This document shows, piece after piece, positions 54,383-62,661 of a stretch of DNA of 64,000 bases (positions are counted from its first letter, which is position 1; each line of letters begins with the position of its first letter). The stretch covers positions 18,734 to 82,733 of the forward strand of contig CALXWH010000007.1 in the NCBI GenBank assembly GCA_944392315.1. Reading direction: 5' to 3'. Source of the DNA: an uncultured Alphaproteobacteria bacterium (GTDB lineage: Bacteria; Pseudomonadota; Alphaproteobacteria; RF32; CAG-239). Below the pieces are notes generated by a model. That model had not been told where the DNA came from. It did no database searches and saw nothing but the letters and a program-made list of their open reading frames with translations. A program made the position numbers and the translations under genes.

Positions 54383-55012
54383 TTATTTTACTTTTAAAAG
54401 TGTCTGTGACAACCACTGAATAACTTTATTATTTAGCGCTTGATCATATTTTTTCGGTAAATTGTTAAACTCTATTTCTGAAATGATATCTGCATTTTTT
54501 GCCTCTTTCTTTATATCCGCAAAGAATGTTCCTGGGTTGCTCCCTTGCGTGCTATATACGGCAACCGGCTTTTGCTTAAAATCGGCTTGTTTTAAGAAAC
54601 TTTGCATTGGCGTTGATACCGTATACATCCATACCGGAGATCCTAATATTATCAAATCATAATGGCTGAAATCCGGCATCTTACCGCTAAGCTCCGGCAA
54701 TTTGTTTTCTTGTTTTTGTTTCCATATCTTATAATAGGCCATAAAGCCTGTCGGAAGCGGGTCTTTTAACGTTATGGCGTATAAATCTGCCTTTGTCGCG
54801 GCTTTGATGCGTTCAGCGATGTCTTTGGTATTGCCGCTTAGGCTATAATAAACCACCAGAATCTTTTTTGTGGTATCCAATGGTTGAAGTTTCATTTCGG
54901 CATATGGCGCCATTTCTTTCTCATTTTTCTTGGCAACTTTCCACAGATGCATTCCTCCGCTTATTAAACCAATAACAATAGCTGCTAAGAGTATGTATAA
55001 AATCATTTTCAT
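54383..55012 (-). CDS. Membrane-tethered flavodoxin-like protein
   Basis: 209 residues. An N-terminal helix (ILYILLAAIVIGLISGG) anchors a flavodoxin domain with the FMN phosphate loop VVYYSLSGNTKDIAE and LIILGSPVWMYTVSTPMQSFL, GSNPGTFF. Such proteins shuttle electrons; the membrane tether is uncommon for a flavodoxin, and the partner is unknown. Start after GGGAGCAAAAAG. Confidence 0.85.
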   Translation of the reverse strand: MKMILYILLAAIVIGLISGGMHLWKVAKKNEKEMAPYAEMKLQPLDTTKKILVVYYSLSGNTKDIAERIKAATKADLYAITLKDPLPTGFMAYYKIWKQKQENKLPELSGKMPDFSHYDLIILGSPVWMYTVSTPMQSFLKQADFKQKPVAVYSTQGSNPGTFFADIKKEAKNADIISEIEFNNLPKKYDQALNNKVIQWLSQTLLKVK

Positions 55013-55265
55013 CTTTTTGCTCCCTTTGTTTATTTCCTCTTTAAGATATAAATTTTATTTTCTTTTATCAAGTCTTATTCCCCTTACGCACAAAAAGATC
55101 AAAACTGATTTTCTTCATATCTTTGCAATTTTTCCATAAGTTTCCCCCTAATTAACAAATTGTTTTTTCTTGTTTTATTTATTAACCTCGGATTTTTTTG
55201 CACTTTTTTGATTTTTCTTATTGACATTATCAAAATTTATCTGTAAAAACTCTTTCGTACCTGAT

Positions 55266-55342
55266 GGCGGGGTAGCTCAGTTGGTTAGAGCAGAGGAATC
55301 ATAATCCTTGTGTCGAGAGTTCGAATCTCCCCCTCGCTACCA
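55266..55342 (+). tRNA. tRNA-Met (CAT), island attachment site
   Basis: Acceptor GGCGGGG with CCTCGCT (G-T at 1-72 and 5-68), D arm GCTC/GAGC, anticodon arm GAGGA/TCCTT with loop ATCATAA, T arm GAGAG/CTCCC, then A and encoded CCA. One A-C mismatch is in the T stem (GAGAG with CTCCC), whereas such tRNAs usually have GGGGG/CCCTC-type pairing. The 3' half overlaps the end of the recombinase frame on the other strand, so this is the insertion site. Confidence 0.93.
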
Positions 55343-56958
55343 AAAGAGACAGGGGTTGGATTTTTTAATCTAACCCCTTGATTTTTAAGCAAAATTTGCG
55401 GTTCGGATGATGCGTTTTGAGCACTCTCTTCTTTTTTGTTGCATTTTGCTTCTATCCCTTTATTTTCCAAGCCTTTCACGAGTTCGGATGCTGTTTTCTC
55501 TATTCTCTTAATATTGGTGGCTTCAAATAGCTCAAACGGAAAATTTAGTTCGTATGTTAATTTTCCTTCCGTTAATGTGATAGATTTGAATACAAATTTT
55601 AACAAATACCTCTTTAACTCAGAATCCGAAGAACGAGTAAATGCACTTCCGGCATCTTTTGCTATGTCTATCATGTTTTGAACAATATCTCTAAAGGTAT
55701 TGTCTTGTTTTGCATATGAAGCCATCTTATTTTTTATACGGCTCATTTTGGTTTGAATCTCATTTCGTTTTATATCAAAAGTTGCTTTATCCAACTCGCC
55801 ATCAAGCATTAAATCAAACAAACGGTCTAGTTGTGTTTTGAGTTTCTCTTGTTCGTTCCGAAGTTTCGCCGTTTCTTGTCGGCAATAGCTCATTTCCTCT
55901 TTCTTGGATTGTTTTAAGTCTTCTTGAAGCTCTTTTGCAATTTCTTCCGGTAGTTTTATTCGGTTTAGGATTGCTTTTAATTCGCCCATGATAACATCTT
56001 CTTGGATATACATTCGGTTGTTATCTGCTTTATAGCAAGTTATATAAGTGTAGGTTTTCTTTTTCACTTCACACACGCAACTCTTTCCGGTAATGCCACA
56101 TCTTATTAGTCCTCTTAAAATATATGGGTCTTCTTTAACTTGAGAATTTCTGATATTGAAATTGTGTTCGGATTTCTTTTCTTGGCACAAATCCCACAAA
56201 TCTTTGCTTATTAGAGGTTCATATATATGTCTGATTATCCCTCGTTTGGTTTTTAACTCCCCATAGTAGAACGGATTGTTCAACATCTTATATAGACAGT
56301 TTCTGGAAACATATCGGCCATATCGGCTCTTTAATCCCATGATATGAGCACAATGTTGCAACTCCCCTAACCCCATGTTGCCATACGAATATAATTCAAA
56401 CAACTGCTTTACAATATCCCCTTCCGGATGTTTGATGCGGACAAACTTCTTGCCATATTCATTTACACAGTTTTCATATCCTATCGGTGCAGGTCCGGTG
56501 ATTTCTCCATTTTTGTTCTTTTGTTCATTGGAACGGCGAATGTTTTCAGATAATTGCAAAACATATGCTTTTGCTCCCATTACGCTAAAGTCCCATCGCA
56601 TGATATCAACAGAGGAAGATTGACTATTCAAAACCATATTTTCTCGGTAAAAATGCAGTTCAATCTTGTTTTGTCTCATTAAATCATCCAGAAGCACACT
56701 TTCCTTAAAAGAGCGTTGCACCCTATCCACCGTATCTGCCACAATGGCGATGGTTTCTTTTTGTCGTTTGCAAAAGTTAATCATCTCCATGAAATGCTTA
56801 CGGTCTCCTTTGGTGGAGCTCTCTATGATTTCAAAGGTTTTAATTACTTCTAAATCTTTTCGCTGAGCATATTCCAACAATCGGCTACTTTGTGCGGCTA
56901 GGCTCAATCCCTCTTCCTGCATCTTGGTTGATACTCGGGTTAATATGACGGCTTTCAT
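55285..56958 (-). CDS. Large serine recombinase (island integrase)
   Basis: 557 residues. Resolvase-type catalytic domain with VILTRVSTKMQ (Ser10 nucleophile), ADTVDRVQRSFKES; Recombinase domain with GPAPIGYENCVNEYGKKFVRI; zinc-ribbon with LRGLIRCGITGKSC; coiled coil (LRNEQEKLKTQLDRLFDLML) and C-terminal half. It inserts and excises DNA at att sites by serine-esterified strand exchange. The frame runs on for about 19 codons through the antisense of tRNA-Met and stops in it, so its C-terminal end (SEGEIRTLDTRIM) is encoded by tRNA sequence: probably an integration fusion product. ATG follows AAAAGGAG. Confidence 0.93.
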   Translation of the reverse strand: MKAVILTRVSTKMQEEGLSLAAQSSRLLEYAQRKDLEVIKTFEIIESSTKGDRKHFMEMINFCKRQKETIAIVADTVDRVQRSFKESVLLDDLMRQNKIELHFYRENMVLNSQSSSVDIMRWDFSVMGAKAYVLQLSENIRRSNEQKNKNGEITGPAPIGYENCVNEYGKKFVRIKHPEGDIVKQLFELYSYGNMGLGELQHCAHIMGLKSRYGRYVSRNCLYKMLNNPFYYGELKTKRGIIRHIYEPLISKDLWDLCQEKKSEHNFNIRNSQVKEDPYILRGLIRCGITGKSCVCEVKKKTYTYITCYKADNNRMYIQEDVIMGELKAILNRIKLPEEIAKELQEDLKQSKKEEMSYCRQETAKLRNEQEKLKTQLDRLFDLMLDGELDKATFDIKRNEIQTKMSRIKNKMASYAKQDNTFRDIVQNMIDIAKDAGSAFTRSSDSELKRYLLKFVFKSITLTEGKLTYELNFPFELFEATNIKRIEKTASELVKGLENKGIEAKCNKKEESAQNASSEPQILLKNQGVRLKNPTPVSFGSEGEIRTLDTRIMIPLL

Positions 56959-57094
56959 TTTCTAAAATCTCCTTTTGCATTGAGAACATACACTTTGCAA
57001 ACGCCTTCAAAAGCCTTACGCCTCTTTCCAATTCCTCATCTGTTTTTGGGACTTTTGCATAAGTTTTTAACAGTTCTTTTAATTTTGTAGTCAT
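56885..57094 (-). CDS. Small protein overlapping the recombinase start
   Basis: 69 residues, mostly helical with Lys and Glu (TTKLKELLKTYAKVPKTDEELERGVRLLKAF). Overlaps the recombinase start by 74 bases in another frame, as seen for small recombination directionality or regulatory genes next to serine integrases, but no homology is recognised. Start chosen at 57094 after GGGGATATATAAA. Confidence 0.5.
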   Translation of the reverse strand: MTTKLKELLKTYAKVPKTDEELERGVRLLKAFAKCMFSMQKEILENESRHINPSINQDAGRGIEPSRTK

Positions 57095-57200
57095 TTTATA
57101 TATCCCCTTATTATTACTCAAGGATAAAATAGTTTATCGCTTTGTTTTTGGGCCATTTTTATATCAGAGGAGAATAAATCTCCCCTGATATTCAGACTTC

Positions 57201-57758
57201 TTACAAAGAACTACTCATTGTGGGGGCGTTGGTTATCCATTCATTCAGAAACTTCTCGGTATTTTCCTTGTTCCGTTCTCTGAGTTCTTCCGCCTTTTTC
57301 TGTTGTTCTTCGGCCAAACGGCGGGCCATTTCCATACGCTTTTCTCGGGCTTCTTGCTTCTTCAGCCGTCTGCGTTCGTTGGCTTCCTTTTTACGCTGGT
57401 TGGCTTTATCAAACTCTTTGGCTAAAAAGCTGACGATTTCTTCATCAAATTCTCCATTGGACACGCTATTGTAAAAATCTGCAAAGAAATTCATTTTTTG
57501 TTCTTTATCCAATAGCTCCAAAGAATAACGAACAATTCGCTTACCGCCAAGTCGCAACGAAAAGATTGTATTGCTATCGGTATCAATCATCAATTTATTC
57601 ATTCTATTAGCCAAGTCCCAGCTATCCTCCTTGGTGTTTTTGATGTTGATTATCAATAGTTTTAAAATCCTCTTTTTAGCGGTTTCCAAGGTCAGTTTTC
57701 CTTCATCTTGTGAAGTTTCAATCTTGACTGCTTTGTATTTTTCTAAAAAATCTTTCAT
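57201..57758 (-). CDS. Island protein with Arg/Glu-rich coiled coil
   Basis: 185 residues. Residues ~115-165 are a long single helix, rich in Lys, Arg, Glu and Gln (EANERRRLKKQEAREKRMEMARRLAEEQQKKAEE is the region), preceded by a compact N-terminal domain. No known family. Start at 57758 with AAGGAAAATAAA; a longer frame would add 23 residues without ribosome site. Island-specific. Confidence 0.6.
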   Translation of the reverse strand: MKDFLEKYKAVKIETSQDEGKLTLETAKKRILKLLIINIKNTKEDSWDLANRMNKLMIDTDSNTIFSLRLGGKRIVRYSLELLDKEQKMNFFADFYNSVSNGEFDEEIVSFLAKEFDKANQRKKEANERRRLKKQEAREKRMEMARRLAEEQQKKAEELRERNKENTEKFLNEWITNAPTMSSSL

Positions 57759-57951
57759 TTTATTTTCCTTTCTATTTGGATTAAATATTAAAAAACGCAT
57801 AATAATGGCTATATGGCAAGCAGGCATTCCTGCGAGACATAGTTTTTAAATCTTTAATTTGATTGAATTTTTTTAGTTATTATAACTTGATTTTATTTTT
57901 GAATAAGCCCTTTTCAGGCTACAAAATAATTTGCCACTGCTCAAAATTTAT

Positions 57952-58392
57952 TTATATGTGGCACTCTATTGCATAAACCCTTTCATTACCGGCAAAGGGG
58001 CAATCTCTATCACCGTCCATAACTTTTGTATAATAAAATTCTCCATTCTCTACAAAAGCTCCAACTACTTCATATTTTTTCAGAATGTCCGCATATGTTG
58101 CAACTTCTAATACATCATACCAATCACAATGGATGGAAACCTTTTCATACACTTTGTTATCTTCTCCTATCCGATACCATGCTGTTGCATTTACGGCTTC
58201 TTCCAAAGTATCTGCTTCTTTTATATTTTCTTCAGCTTTATACTCTTCAAAATTTTCATAAGGCCATGGTTCCCATACTCCATACCATCCTACTTCTTCA
58301 TCATCAAAAACTGGCACAAAACCATCTAATAAGCTTTCTAATTCATCTTCATATGGATAGTCGGCTTCTTTTACAATTAAAAGATAATGCAT
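57952..58392 (-). CDS. Strongly acidic hypothetical protein, 146 residues
   Basis: I count 36 Asp/Glu against 11 Lys/Arg; many aromatic residues (Tyr, Trp, Phe) alternate with them. Beta-rich, no signal or membrane helix. AAGGAG precedes the ATG. Its acidity is a feature seen in DNA-mimic proteins that block restriction or Cas enzymes; the function is unproven and no family is recognised. It follows a 34-codon small frame in what looks like an operon. Confidence 0.6.
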   Translation of the reverse strand: MHYLLIVKEADYPYEDELESLLDGFVPVFDDEEVGWYGVWEPWPYENFEEYKAEENIKEADTLEEAVNATAWYRIGEDNKVYEKVSIHCDWYDVLEVATYADILKKYEVVGAFVENGEFYYTKVMDGDRDCPFAGNERVYAIECHI

Positions 58393-58406
58393 TTCTTTTC
58401 TCCTTG

Positions 58407-58511
58407 TTAATACAAACGAGCTAAACGGATATATTGCTCCAAAATTTTATATTCTTTTCTGAGGCGACAATCTTGCCGAAAAGAATTTATGATACTTAAT
58501 AAAAAACTCAT
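58407..58511 (-). CDS. Possible small protein, 34 residues
   Basis: MSFLLSIINSFRQDCRLRKE is the start; hydrophobic/basic composition. AAAGGAAC five bases before the ATG and a 14-base gap before the next gene's ATG are typical of a genuine small upstream gene. Could also be a leader peptide. Confidence 0.35.
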   Translation of the reverse strand: MSFLLSIINSFRQDCRLRKEYKILEQYIRLARLY

Positions 58512-58817
58512 TTTTTGTTCCTTTCATTCAAAGTTTTGATTATAGCATTATTGCTTTACAACCATAGTATTGACACAACATTTCCCCTTGTCAATGTATT
58601 GTTTTTACGCCATTTTCTTGCAAATGAGTTTTTGATATATATTGATAGATATTTGTATATATATGGGAGTAAAAAGTTATTTTTATCGTCTTATAAAAAG
58701 CATCTTTTGGCTCGTATTTTCTTTTTTATTGATGATTTTTCTTTCTTTTATCCTTGTTAAAGTAATATAAACTTATTTTGCTTTATGTTTGTTTTGAAAC
58801 ATTTTTATGGGGTTTAT

Positions 58818-59945
58818 ATGGCTATGCAGAGCAATTGTTTGTTAGATTCTACATTTAGATACTATCTCAATAACGAATATATTGATTACGACTATGATTT
58901 TGAGAAAGATATCTTACCGCATATCAACAATATGTTTCCGGATTTGTCGCCAATGAAAATACGGCGTCCTTTGGAAAACATCCATATTTTTCTAAAAAAC
59001 AATTCCCTTTGCTTTGCCTTTTATAACTTTAATTTTCATACACTCCAACAATGCTCTAGCCTATCTTTGGTCTTTAATTTTGACTATACATCCGAAATCT
59101 ATTTCATAAATTGTCGTTTTGGCGTCGGAACCGGAATTGATTTGCCTCCCTATGGGGCTCACTATTATAATTGTGTCTTTGATGATAGCTATGTTGTTCT
59201 GCTTCGGCAAAATTTAGCACCAACAGCTCCGTATGGATTAGAGTTAAAGGATTGCACTGTAAATTCTATTTTTATGATGTCCTTTGAAGATGTCGCAATA
59301 GACATTTGTATGGATAAATGTATCTTTAACGAAAAGAGTTCGTTTATCTTAACCGATTATAATAAAAATGAGAAGTTTAGTCTTTTTGACACGAAAATTA
59401 CCAACTCTATCTTTAAAGGTGTGGTAAAGTTTGATAATTCTTGCTTTAATAGTCAGAGCCTATTTGAATACTTAACCTTTTACGATGAAGTTAGTTTTCG
59501 TGATGTTAAACTTACCGAAGATGTAAAACTTCATCACCTCGTTTTTGCTCCATTGGCGACACCTAATCAAAAAGATGGCTTTAATACCTTTATTCAGGCG
59601 TTAAAAAGCAATAAACGCTCTTCTGAGGCTGCTTTTTACGCTAATAATGCAGAAGGTATCAATTTACACGAAAAGCACAGTTCTAAAGAAGATATTGATA
59701 TTGCCATTAAATCCGATTGGCTGACTATTCGGCAAGCAGCGACAGTATTGGGCATCGCTTACCCTACTCTTTTAGCCATGCGAAAAGAAGATAACGCCAC
59801 CGGTATTGTCCGAATTCCATATGTCGGCACTGGCAAGAGTACTCGCTATTATTATCCTCTTCTTATTGCCTACAAAAGCCATGATATGAAGCGTGTTAAT
59901 GAACTCGCTAAGGAAATGGAGAAGAGAAAAGATATTGAGGAGTAA
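58818..59945 (+). CDS. Pentapeptide/beta-helix-like protein with C-terminal HTH
   Basis: 375 residues. From residue ~85 to ~260 a repetitive beta-solenoid-like part with F/C-x-x-x-F spacing: FINCRFGVG, YYNCVFDDSYVVL, LKDCTVNS, NSIFKGVVKFDNSCFNSQSLFEYLTFYDEVSFRDVKL. The C-terminal ~60 residues hold a MerR/excisionase-type HTH: SDWLTIRQAATVLGIAYPTLLAMRKE. This is an unusual fusion and might be a DNA-mimicking and DNA-binding regulator. GGGG six bases before the ATG. It is the only plus-strand gene of the island seen. The 305 bases upstream hold no gene. Confidence 0.65.
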   Translation: MAMQSNCLLDSTFRYYLNNEYIDYDYDFEKDILPHINNMFPDLSPMKIRRPLENIHIFLKNNSLCFAFYNFNFHTLQQCSSLSLVFNFDYTSEIYFINCRFGVGTGIDLPPYGAHYYNCVFDDSYVVLLRQNLAPTAPYGLELKDCTVNSIFMMSFEDVAIDICMDKCIFNEKSSFILTDYNKNEKFSLFDTKITNSIFKGVVKFDNSCFNSQSLFEYLTFYDEVSFRDVKLTEDVKLHHLVFAPLATPNQKDGFNTFIQALKSNKRSSEAAFYANNAEGINLHEKHSSKEDIDIAIKSDWLTIRQAATVLGIAYPTLLAMRKEDNATGIVRIPYVGTGKSTRYYYPLLIAYKSHDMKRVNELAKEMEKRKDIEE

Positions 59946-59992
59946 AAGTTGAAGCTCTGTATTTATTAAATGTCATGAGAACATATATCTAA

Positions 59993-60023
59993 AGAAAGCC
60001 ACTTAAATAAGTGGCTTTCTTAT
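59993..60023. terminator. Bidirectional terminator
   Basis: Stem AGAAAGCCACTTA (59993-60005) with TAAGTGGCTTTCT (60008-60020), 13 bp and very short loop. Between the pentapeptide-like gene and the DUF2188 gene on the other strand. Confidence 0.75.
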
Positions 60024-60031
60024 ATTTGCTA

Positions 60032-60265
60032 TTAACCTTTAGGAGGAAATTCATCTTTTCCATAACTATTTTTTTCCCGTATCTGATTATTATCAGCTCG
60101 GTGAATAGAATGTTCCAAGCCTTGATTTATAGCAATTTTTCTTGCTGCATCTATAGCTTCTTTTTGGGTTGCAAATCCTGCATTAGATGCTCTACTCGCA
60201 TTATCTTGTTTGTTATACCAAGTTTCTGTTTCTTTGTCATACATTGTATGAATCTGATTTGTCAT
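60032..60265 (-). CDS. DUF2188 protein
   Basis: 77 residues. Pattern YDKETETWYNKQDN, ASNAGFATQKEAIDAARKIAINQ, SIHRADNNQIREKNSYGKDEFPPKG matches DUF2188 (two-stranded sheets and a helix; frequent in mobile elements; unknown function). Start at 60265 is likely; the longer form would extend into a hairpin. Island gene. Confidence 0.85.
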   Translation of the reverse strand: MTNQIHTMYDKETETWYNKQDNASRASNAGFATQKEAIDAARKIAINQGLEHSIHRADNNQIREKNSYGKDEFPPKG

Positions 60266-60340
60266 ATTAAATACTTTCAAAATTATGGAGATATTATGGC
60301 TATAAAGCTGGGCAAGGTGCTTTCGCACCTTACCTTTAAT

Positions 60341-60478
60341 TTATTTCTCATCTGGAACTAAAAAGCAAAATGCTTTTTTACCACACTGAGATGCATATAA
60401 AATACTGCCATCTTTGAGATGGATGTATGCTCTGCATACCCAATGGTATCCTGATGGAGTATAATAGCTTTTTGCCAT
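60341..60478 (-). CDS. Small hypothetical protein, 45 residues
   Basis: MAKSYYTPSGYHWVCRAYIHLKDGSILYAS is the first part; Cys and Tyr-rich. The ATG has TTGGAG eight bases upstream, and it shares direction with DUF2188 (76 bases downstream). Not recognised, but the ribosome site and frame make a real gene plausible. Confidence 0.5.
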   Translation of the reverse strand: MAKSYYTPSGYHWVCRAYIHLKDGSILYASQCGKKAFCFLVPDEK

Positions 60479-60587
60479 TATTTTTCTCCAATTAAATTTC
60501 GTTCCAAAAATTTAATTGATTTTTAAAATAAACTGTGTATAAAATGTAATCGGTCTTTACAAAATAACATAGTTTATTTTGCAAATC

Positions 60588-60622
60588 GGAGTCGGAAAGT
60601 GGAACGTTCGCTTTCCGGCTCC
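60588..60622. repeat. Strong hairpin after the operator-controlled gene
   Basis: GGAGTCGGAAAG pairs with CTTTCCGGCTCC (60588-60599 with 60611-60622, one wobble), loop of 11 bases. No T run follows in either direction, so it may stabilise mRNA rather than terminate. Confidence 0.5.
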
Positions 60623-60630
60623 ATTCCTTT

Positions 60631-61026
60631 TCAGGAATCTTCTTGTGAAGAGTTTGCATCTTTAGTTTGTCTTACCTTTGCACTCTTCATATTGATAACA
60701 ATCATCCCATCATCCTGCTTAGATATTTCATAAGAGCTTGTTTTTGTTGGCATTATTTTGTAATAATCCAAAAGAGACTTTGCTGAAAAATCTAAGGAAG
60801 TGTTTCTAAATCTTACATTTGCTACGGCTCCGCTCTGCTCTGCAACAAATTTTAAACCTATAAGGCAACTTTCTTTGTCGTAATATAACTGAACAAACTT
60901 CGCATTTTCCGGCTTTAAGTTGAAAGAGTTGCACGCTCCTTGACTTAAACTAATTATGCCTCGGTTGGATATGCTTGCTTTCGTCACATATATTCCACCT
61001 ATGTTTTCAAATCTTTCAAAAGCCAT
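60631..61026 (-). CDS. Hypothetical island protein under a palindromic operator
   Basis: 131 residues, no membrane segment. Pattern FENIGGIYVTKASISNRGIISLSQGACNSFNLKPENAKFVQLYYDKESCLIGLKFV looks like a beta-barrel/AbrB-like or phage protein, unconfirmed. Start at 61026 with AAGGAAG. TTGACA promoter 60 bases upstream and a 28-base palindrome beyond it indicate tight regulation. Unknown function. Confidence 0.65.
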   Translation of the reverse strand: MAFERFENIGGIYVTKASISNRGIISLSQGACNSFNLKPENAKFVQLYYDKESCLIGLKFVAEQSGAVANVRFRNTSLDFSAKSLLDYYKIMPTKTSSYEISKQDDGMIVINMKSAKVRQTKDANSSQEDS

Positions 61027-61057
61027 TGTTGCTTCCTTTTCTGTTAAAATCATCACA

Positions 61058-61086
61058 ATGGTATAATTAAAAACAACGTGTGTCAA
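61058..61086 (-). promoter_or_regulatory. Promoter with consensus -35
   Basis: On the minus strand TTGACA (61086-61081), 17-base spacer, TACCAT (61063-61058). Confidence 0.6.
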
Positions 61087-61112
61087 GCCGTTTTTTAAAT
61101 AAATCTTATTTT

Positions 61113-61140
61113 TGTCGTTTACGATATATCGTTTACGACA
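61113..61140. promoter_or_regulatory. 28-base palindromic operator candidate
   Basis: TGTCGTTTACGA-TATA-TCGTTTACGACA: symmetric in 24 of 28 positions, with the direct repeat TCGTTTACGA inside. It lies upstream of the -35 of the 60631-61026 gene. Confidence 0.6.
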
Positions 61141-61325
61141 TTTTATCCATCTCTTAATTTACACCAAAATCATAAAATGTTGTCAGTTATGTTGTTTGTT
61201 ATTTTTCTATAAAATACGCAACACATTATCTGTTAATAAATTTTAATTTTACTTTTAGTATTGATTACTAAAGAAGATTTCTGTATTTTAAGAACCAAAA
61301 TTCACTATTAGGAAAAAATTTTAAG

Positions 61326-62297
61326 TTATATTGATTTATCGCTGTCTTCTGCATAAAAGTTTATGGTTGGCATATTGTCTATGTGTATATCACAGTGGTA
61401 GTCAATTAAACTATATTCAAACTCGCCTTCAATAAAATGTTCTTTCTGATAAGTTTCATTGTATCCATCATCTGGATTGGATGATGCCATTTGAAAATTT
61501 ATATTGAAATTAACAGCTGATGAAAAATGTCCTTGCATACTTTGGTCATCTACATAATCTATTTCTAACAATACGTCATCAACATAAAATTCATGATTAT
61601 TTATACCATAGTTAGCTGGGATAGTATCATTCAAACAATCATTCCAAGTCGTAATTCTGCCTAGATAAGTTTCTATTGCTTCTTTAATGTTGTCTTCACA
61701 TATTATGTAAAACTCTTTCGGTGATAATAAAAAATCTTTGATTACATCTTCAGTGCTTGCTTCCTTTAATGCTTTGGTAAATTTTTCTGTATCCTTTAAT
61801 TCATTAAAAATAGTAGAAATTAGTTCTTTAAAACATTTTATGCAGCTTTCTATATATTCTATAAAATCATTTTCTTGATATTCTATACCAGAACAATGAG
61901 CTATATTATCTCTAGTTTTAACAATCCAATGATGAAGAATTTTTATTTGCTTTTGTTGTTTTAGACTATCAAATACATTTTTATCTGATTTATTTACATA
62001 TATATAAGGACTAATTTCTGTATTACTTTTAGGGCAATGCTCCTTATCTTGTGCAAAATCAGATTGTATATCCTTCAACTCAAATGTTTTTTTCTTCAAA
62101 ATAAAAGAGTATATAATAAACATATAAATCATATGTGATGAAATAACTGCCAATTCATATTCCGCTTTTTCAATGTGGAGCAACAAATCACGGATATATT
62201 TTTGCATCCAAGGATAATCATCTTCTGTTGTTATCGGAAGAAATCTAAGAAACTCATTTACCTGTTCATTATCGCTGTAATATTCCCTGATATTCAT
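61326..62297 (-). CDS. Protein with HEPN-type R-x4-H motif
   Basis: 323 residues. In a helical N-terminal half, KTRDNIAHCSGIE (Arg129-Asp-Asn-Ile-Ala-His134) matches the R-x4-6-H active site of HEPN ribonucleases, with Asp after Arg as is common. The helix context (HHWIVKTRDNIAHC, CIKCFKELISTIF) agrees with a four-helix HEPN fold. The C-terminal part is acidic and beta-rich. Its ATG overlaps the stop of the DUF4160 gene by four bases (ATGA), so they are translated together. Could be a toxin or defence RNase with DUF4160 as partner (inference). No homologous family recognised. Confidence 0.65.
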   Translation of the reverse strand: MNIREYYSDNEQVNEFLRFLPITTEDDYPWMQKYIRDLLLHIEKAEYELAVISSHMIYMFIIYSFILKKKTFELKDIQSDFAQDKEHCPKSNTEISPYIYVNKSDKNVFDSLKQQKQIKILHHWIVKTRDNIAHCSGIEYQENDFIEYIESCIKCFKELISTIFNELKDTEKFTKALKEASTEDVIKDFLLSPKEFYIICEDNIKEAIETYLGRITTWNDCLNDTIPANYGINNHEFYVDDVLLEIDYVDDQSMQGHFSSAVNFNINFQMASSNPDDGYNETYQKEHFIEGEFEYSLIDYHCDIHIDNMPTINFYAEDSDKSI

Positions 62298-62659
62298 ATC
62301 ATTCCTACTCTATGTAATTCTTCCAAAACTTTTTCTTTTCCATCTTGATTTTCATACCAATAGTTTATGGTTTTTATGATTCTTCTTGGCAAACGTTTTC
62401 CATATATTATATTGAATTCAGTAATTGAATAATTTTCATCCAGAAAAGCTTTGTATTCTCCATCTGGATTTGTAGTCTTTATATGAAAATGAAGTGGCAA
62501 GTGGTCATCCGTATAAACAATAAATTGCACGTTTTTATACTCACCTACTGTTCTTTCTTCACAGAAATAAACTATATTTTTATAAAAATGATACGGTCTA
62601 TTAAAAAGCTCAGTTAGTTTTTCTGATAACTCAGGAATTTCTATCAGATTATTGCTCAT
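62294..62659 (-). CDS. DUF4160 protein
   Basis: 121 residues. DUF4160 pattern: TDDHLPLHFHIKTTNPDGEYKAFL with the HxH (His57, His59) and RRIIKTINYWYENQDGKEKVLEELHRVG at the C-terminus. These proteins often neighbour a DUF2442-type or toxin partner and are suspected toxin-antitoxin components. Two bases separate it from the TIGR02391 gene before it; it overlaps the HEPN-like gene after it. AAATATG start. Confidence 0.75.
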   Translation of the reverse strand: MSNNLIEIPELSEKLTELFNRPYHFYKNIVYFCEERTVGEYKNVQFIVYTDDHLPLHFHIKTTNPDGEYKAFLDENYSITEFNIIYGKRLPRRIIKTINYWYENQDGKEKVLEELHRVGMI

Positions 62660-62661
62660 AT

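Noticed and set aside
60314..60333. AAGGTGC/GCACCTT hairpin as terminator
   Set aside because: No T run follows on either strand; kept out of the list as a terminator.
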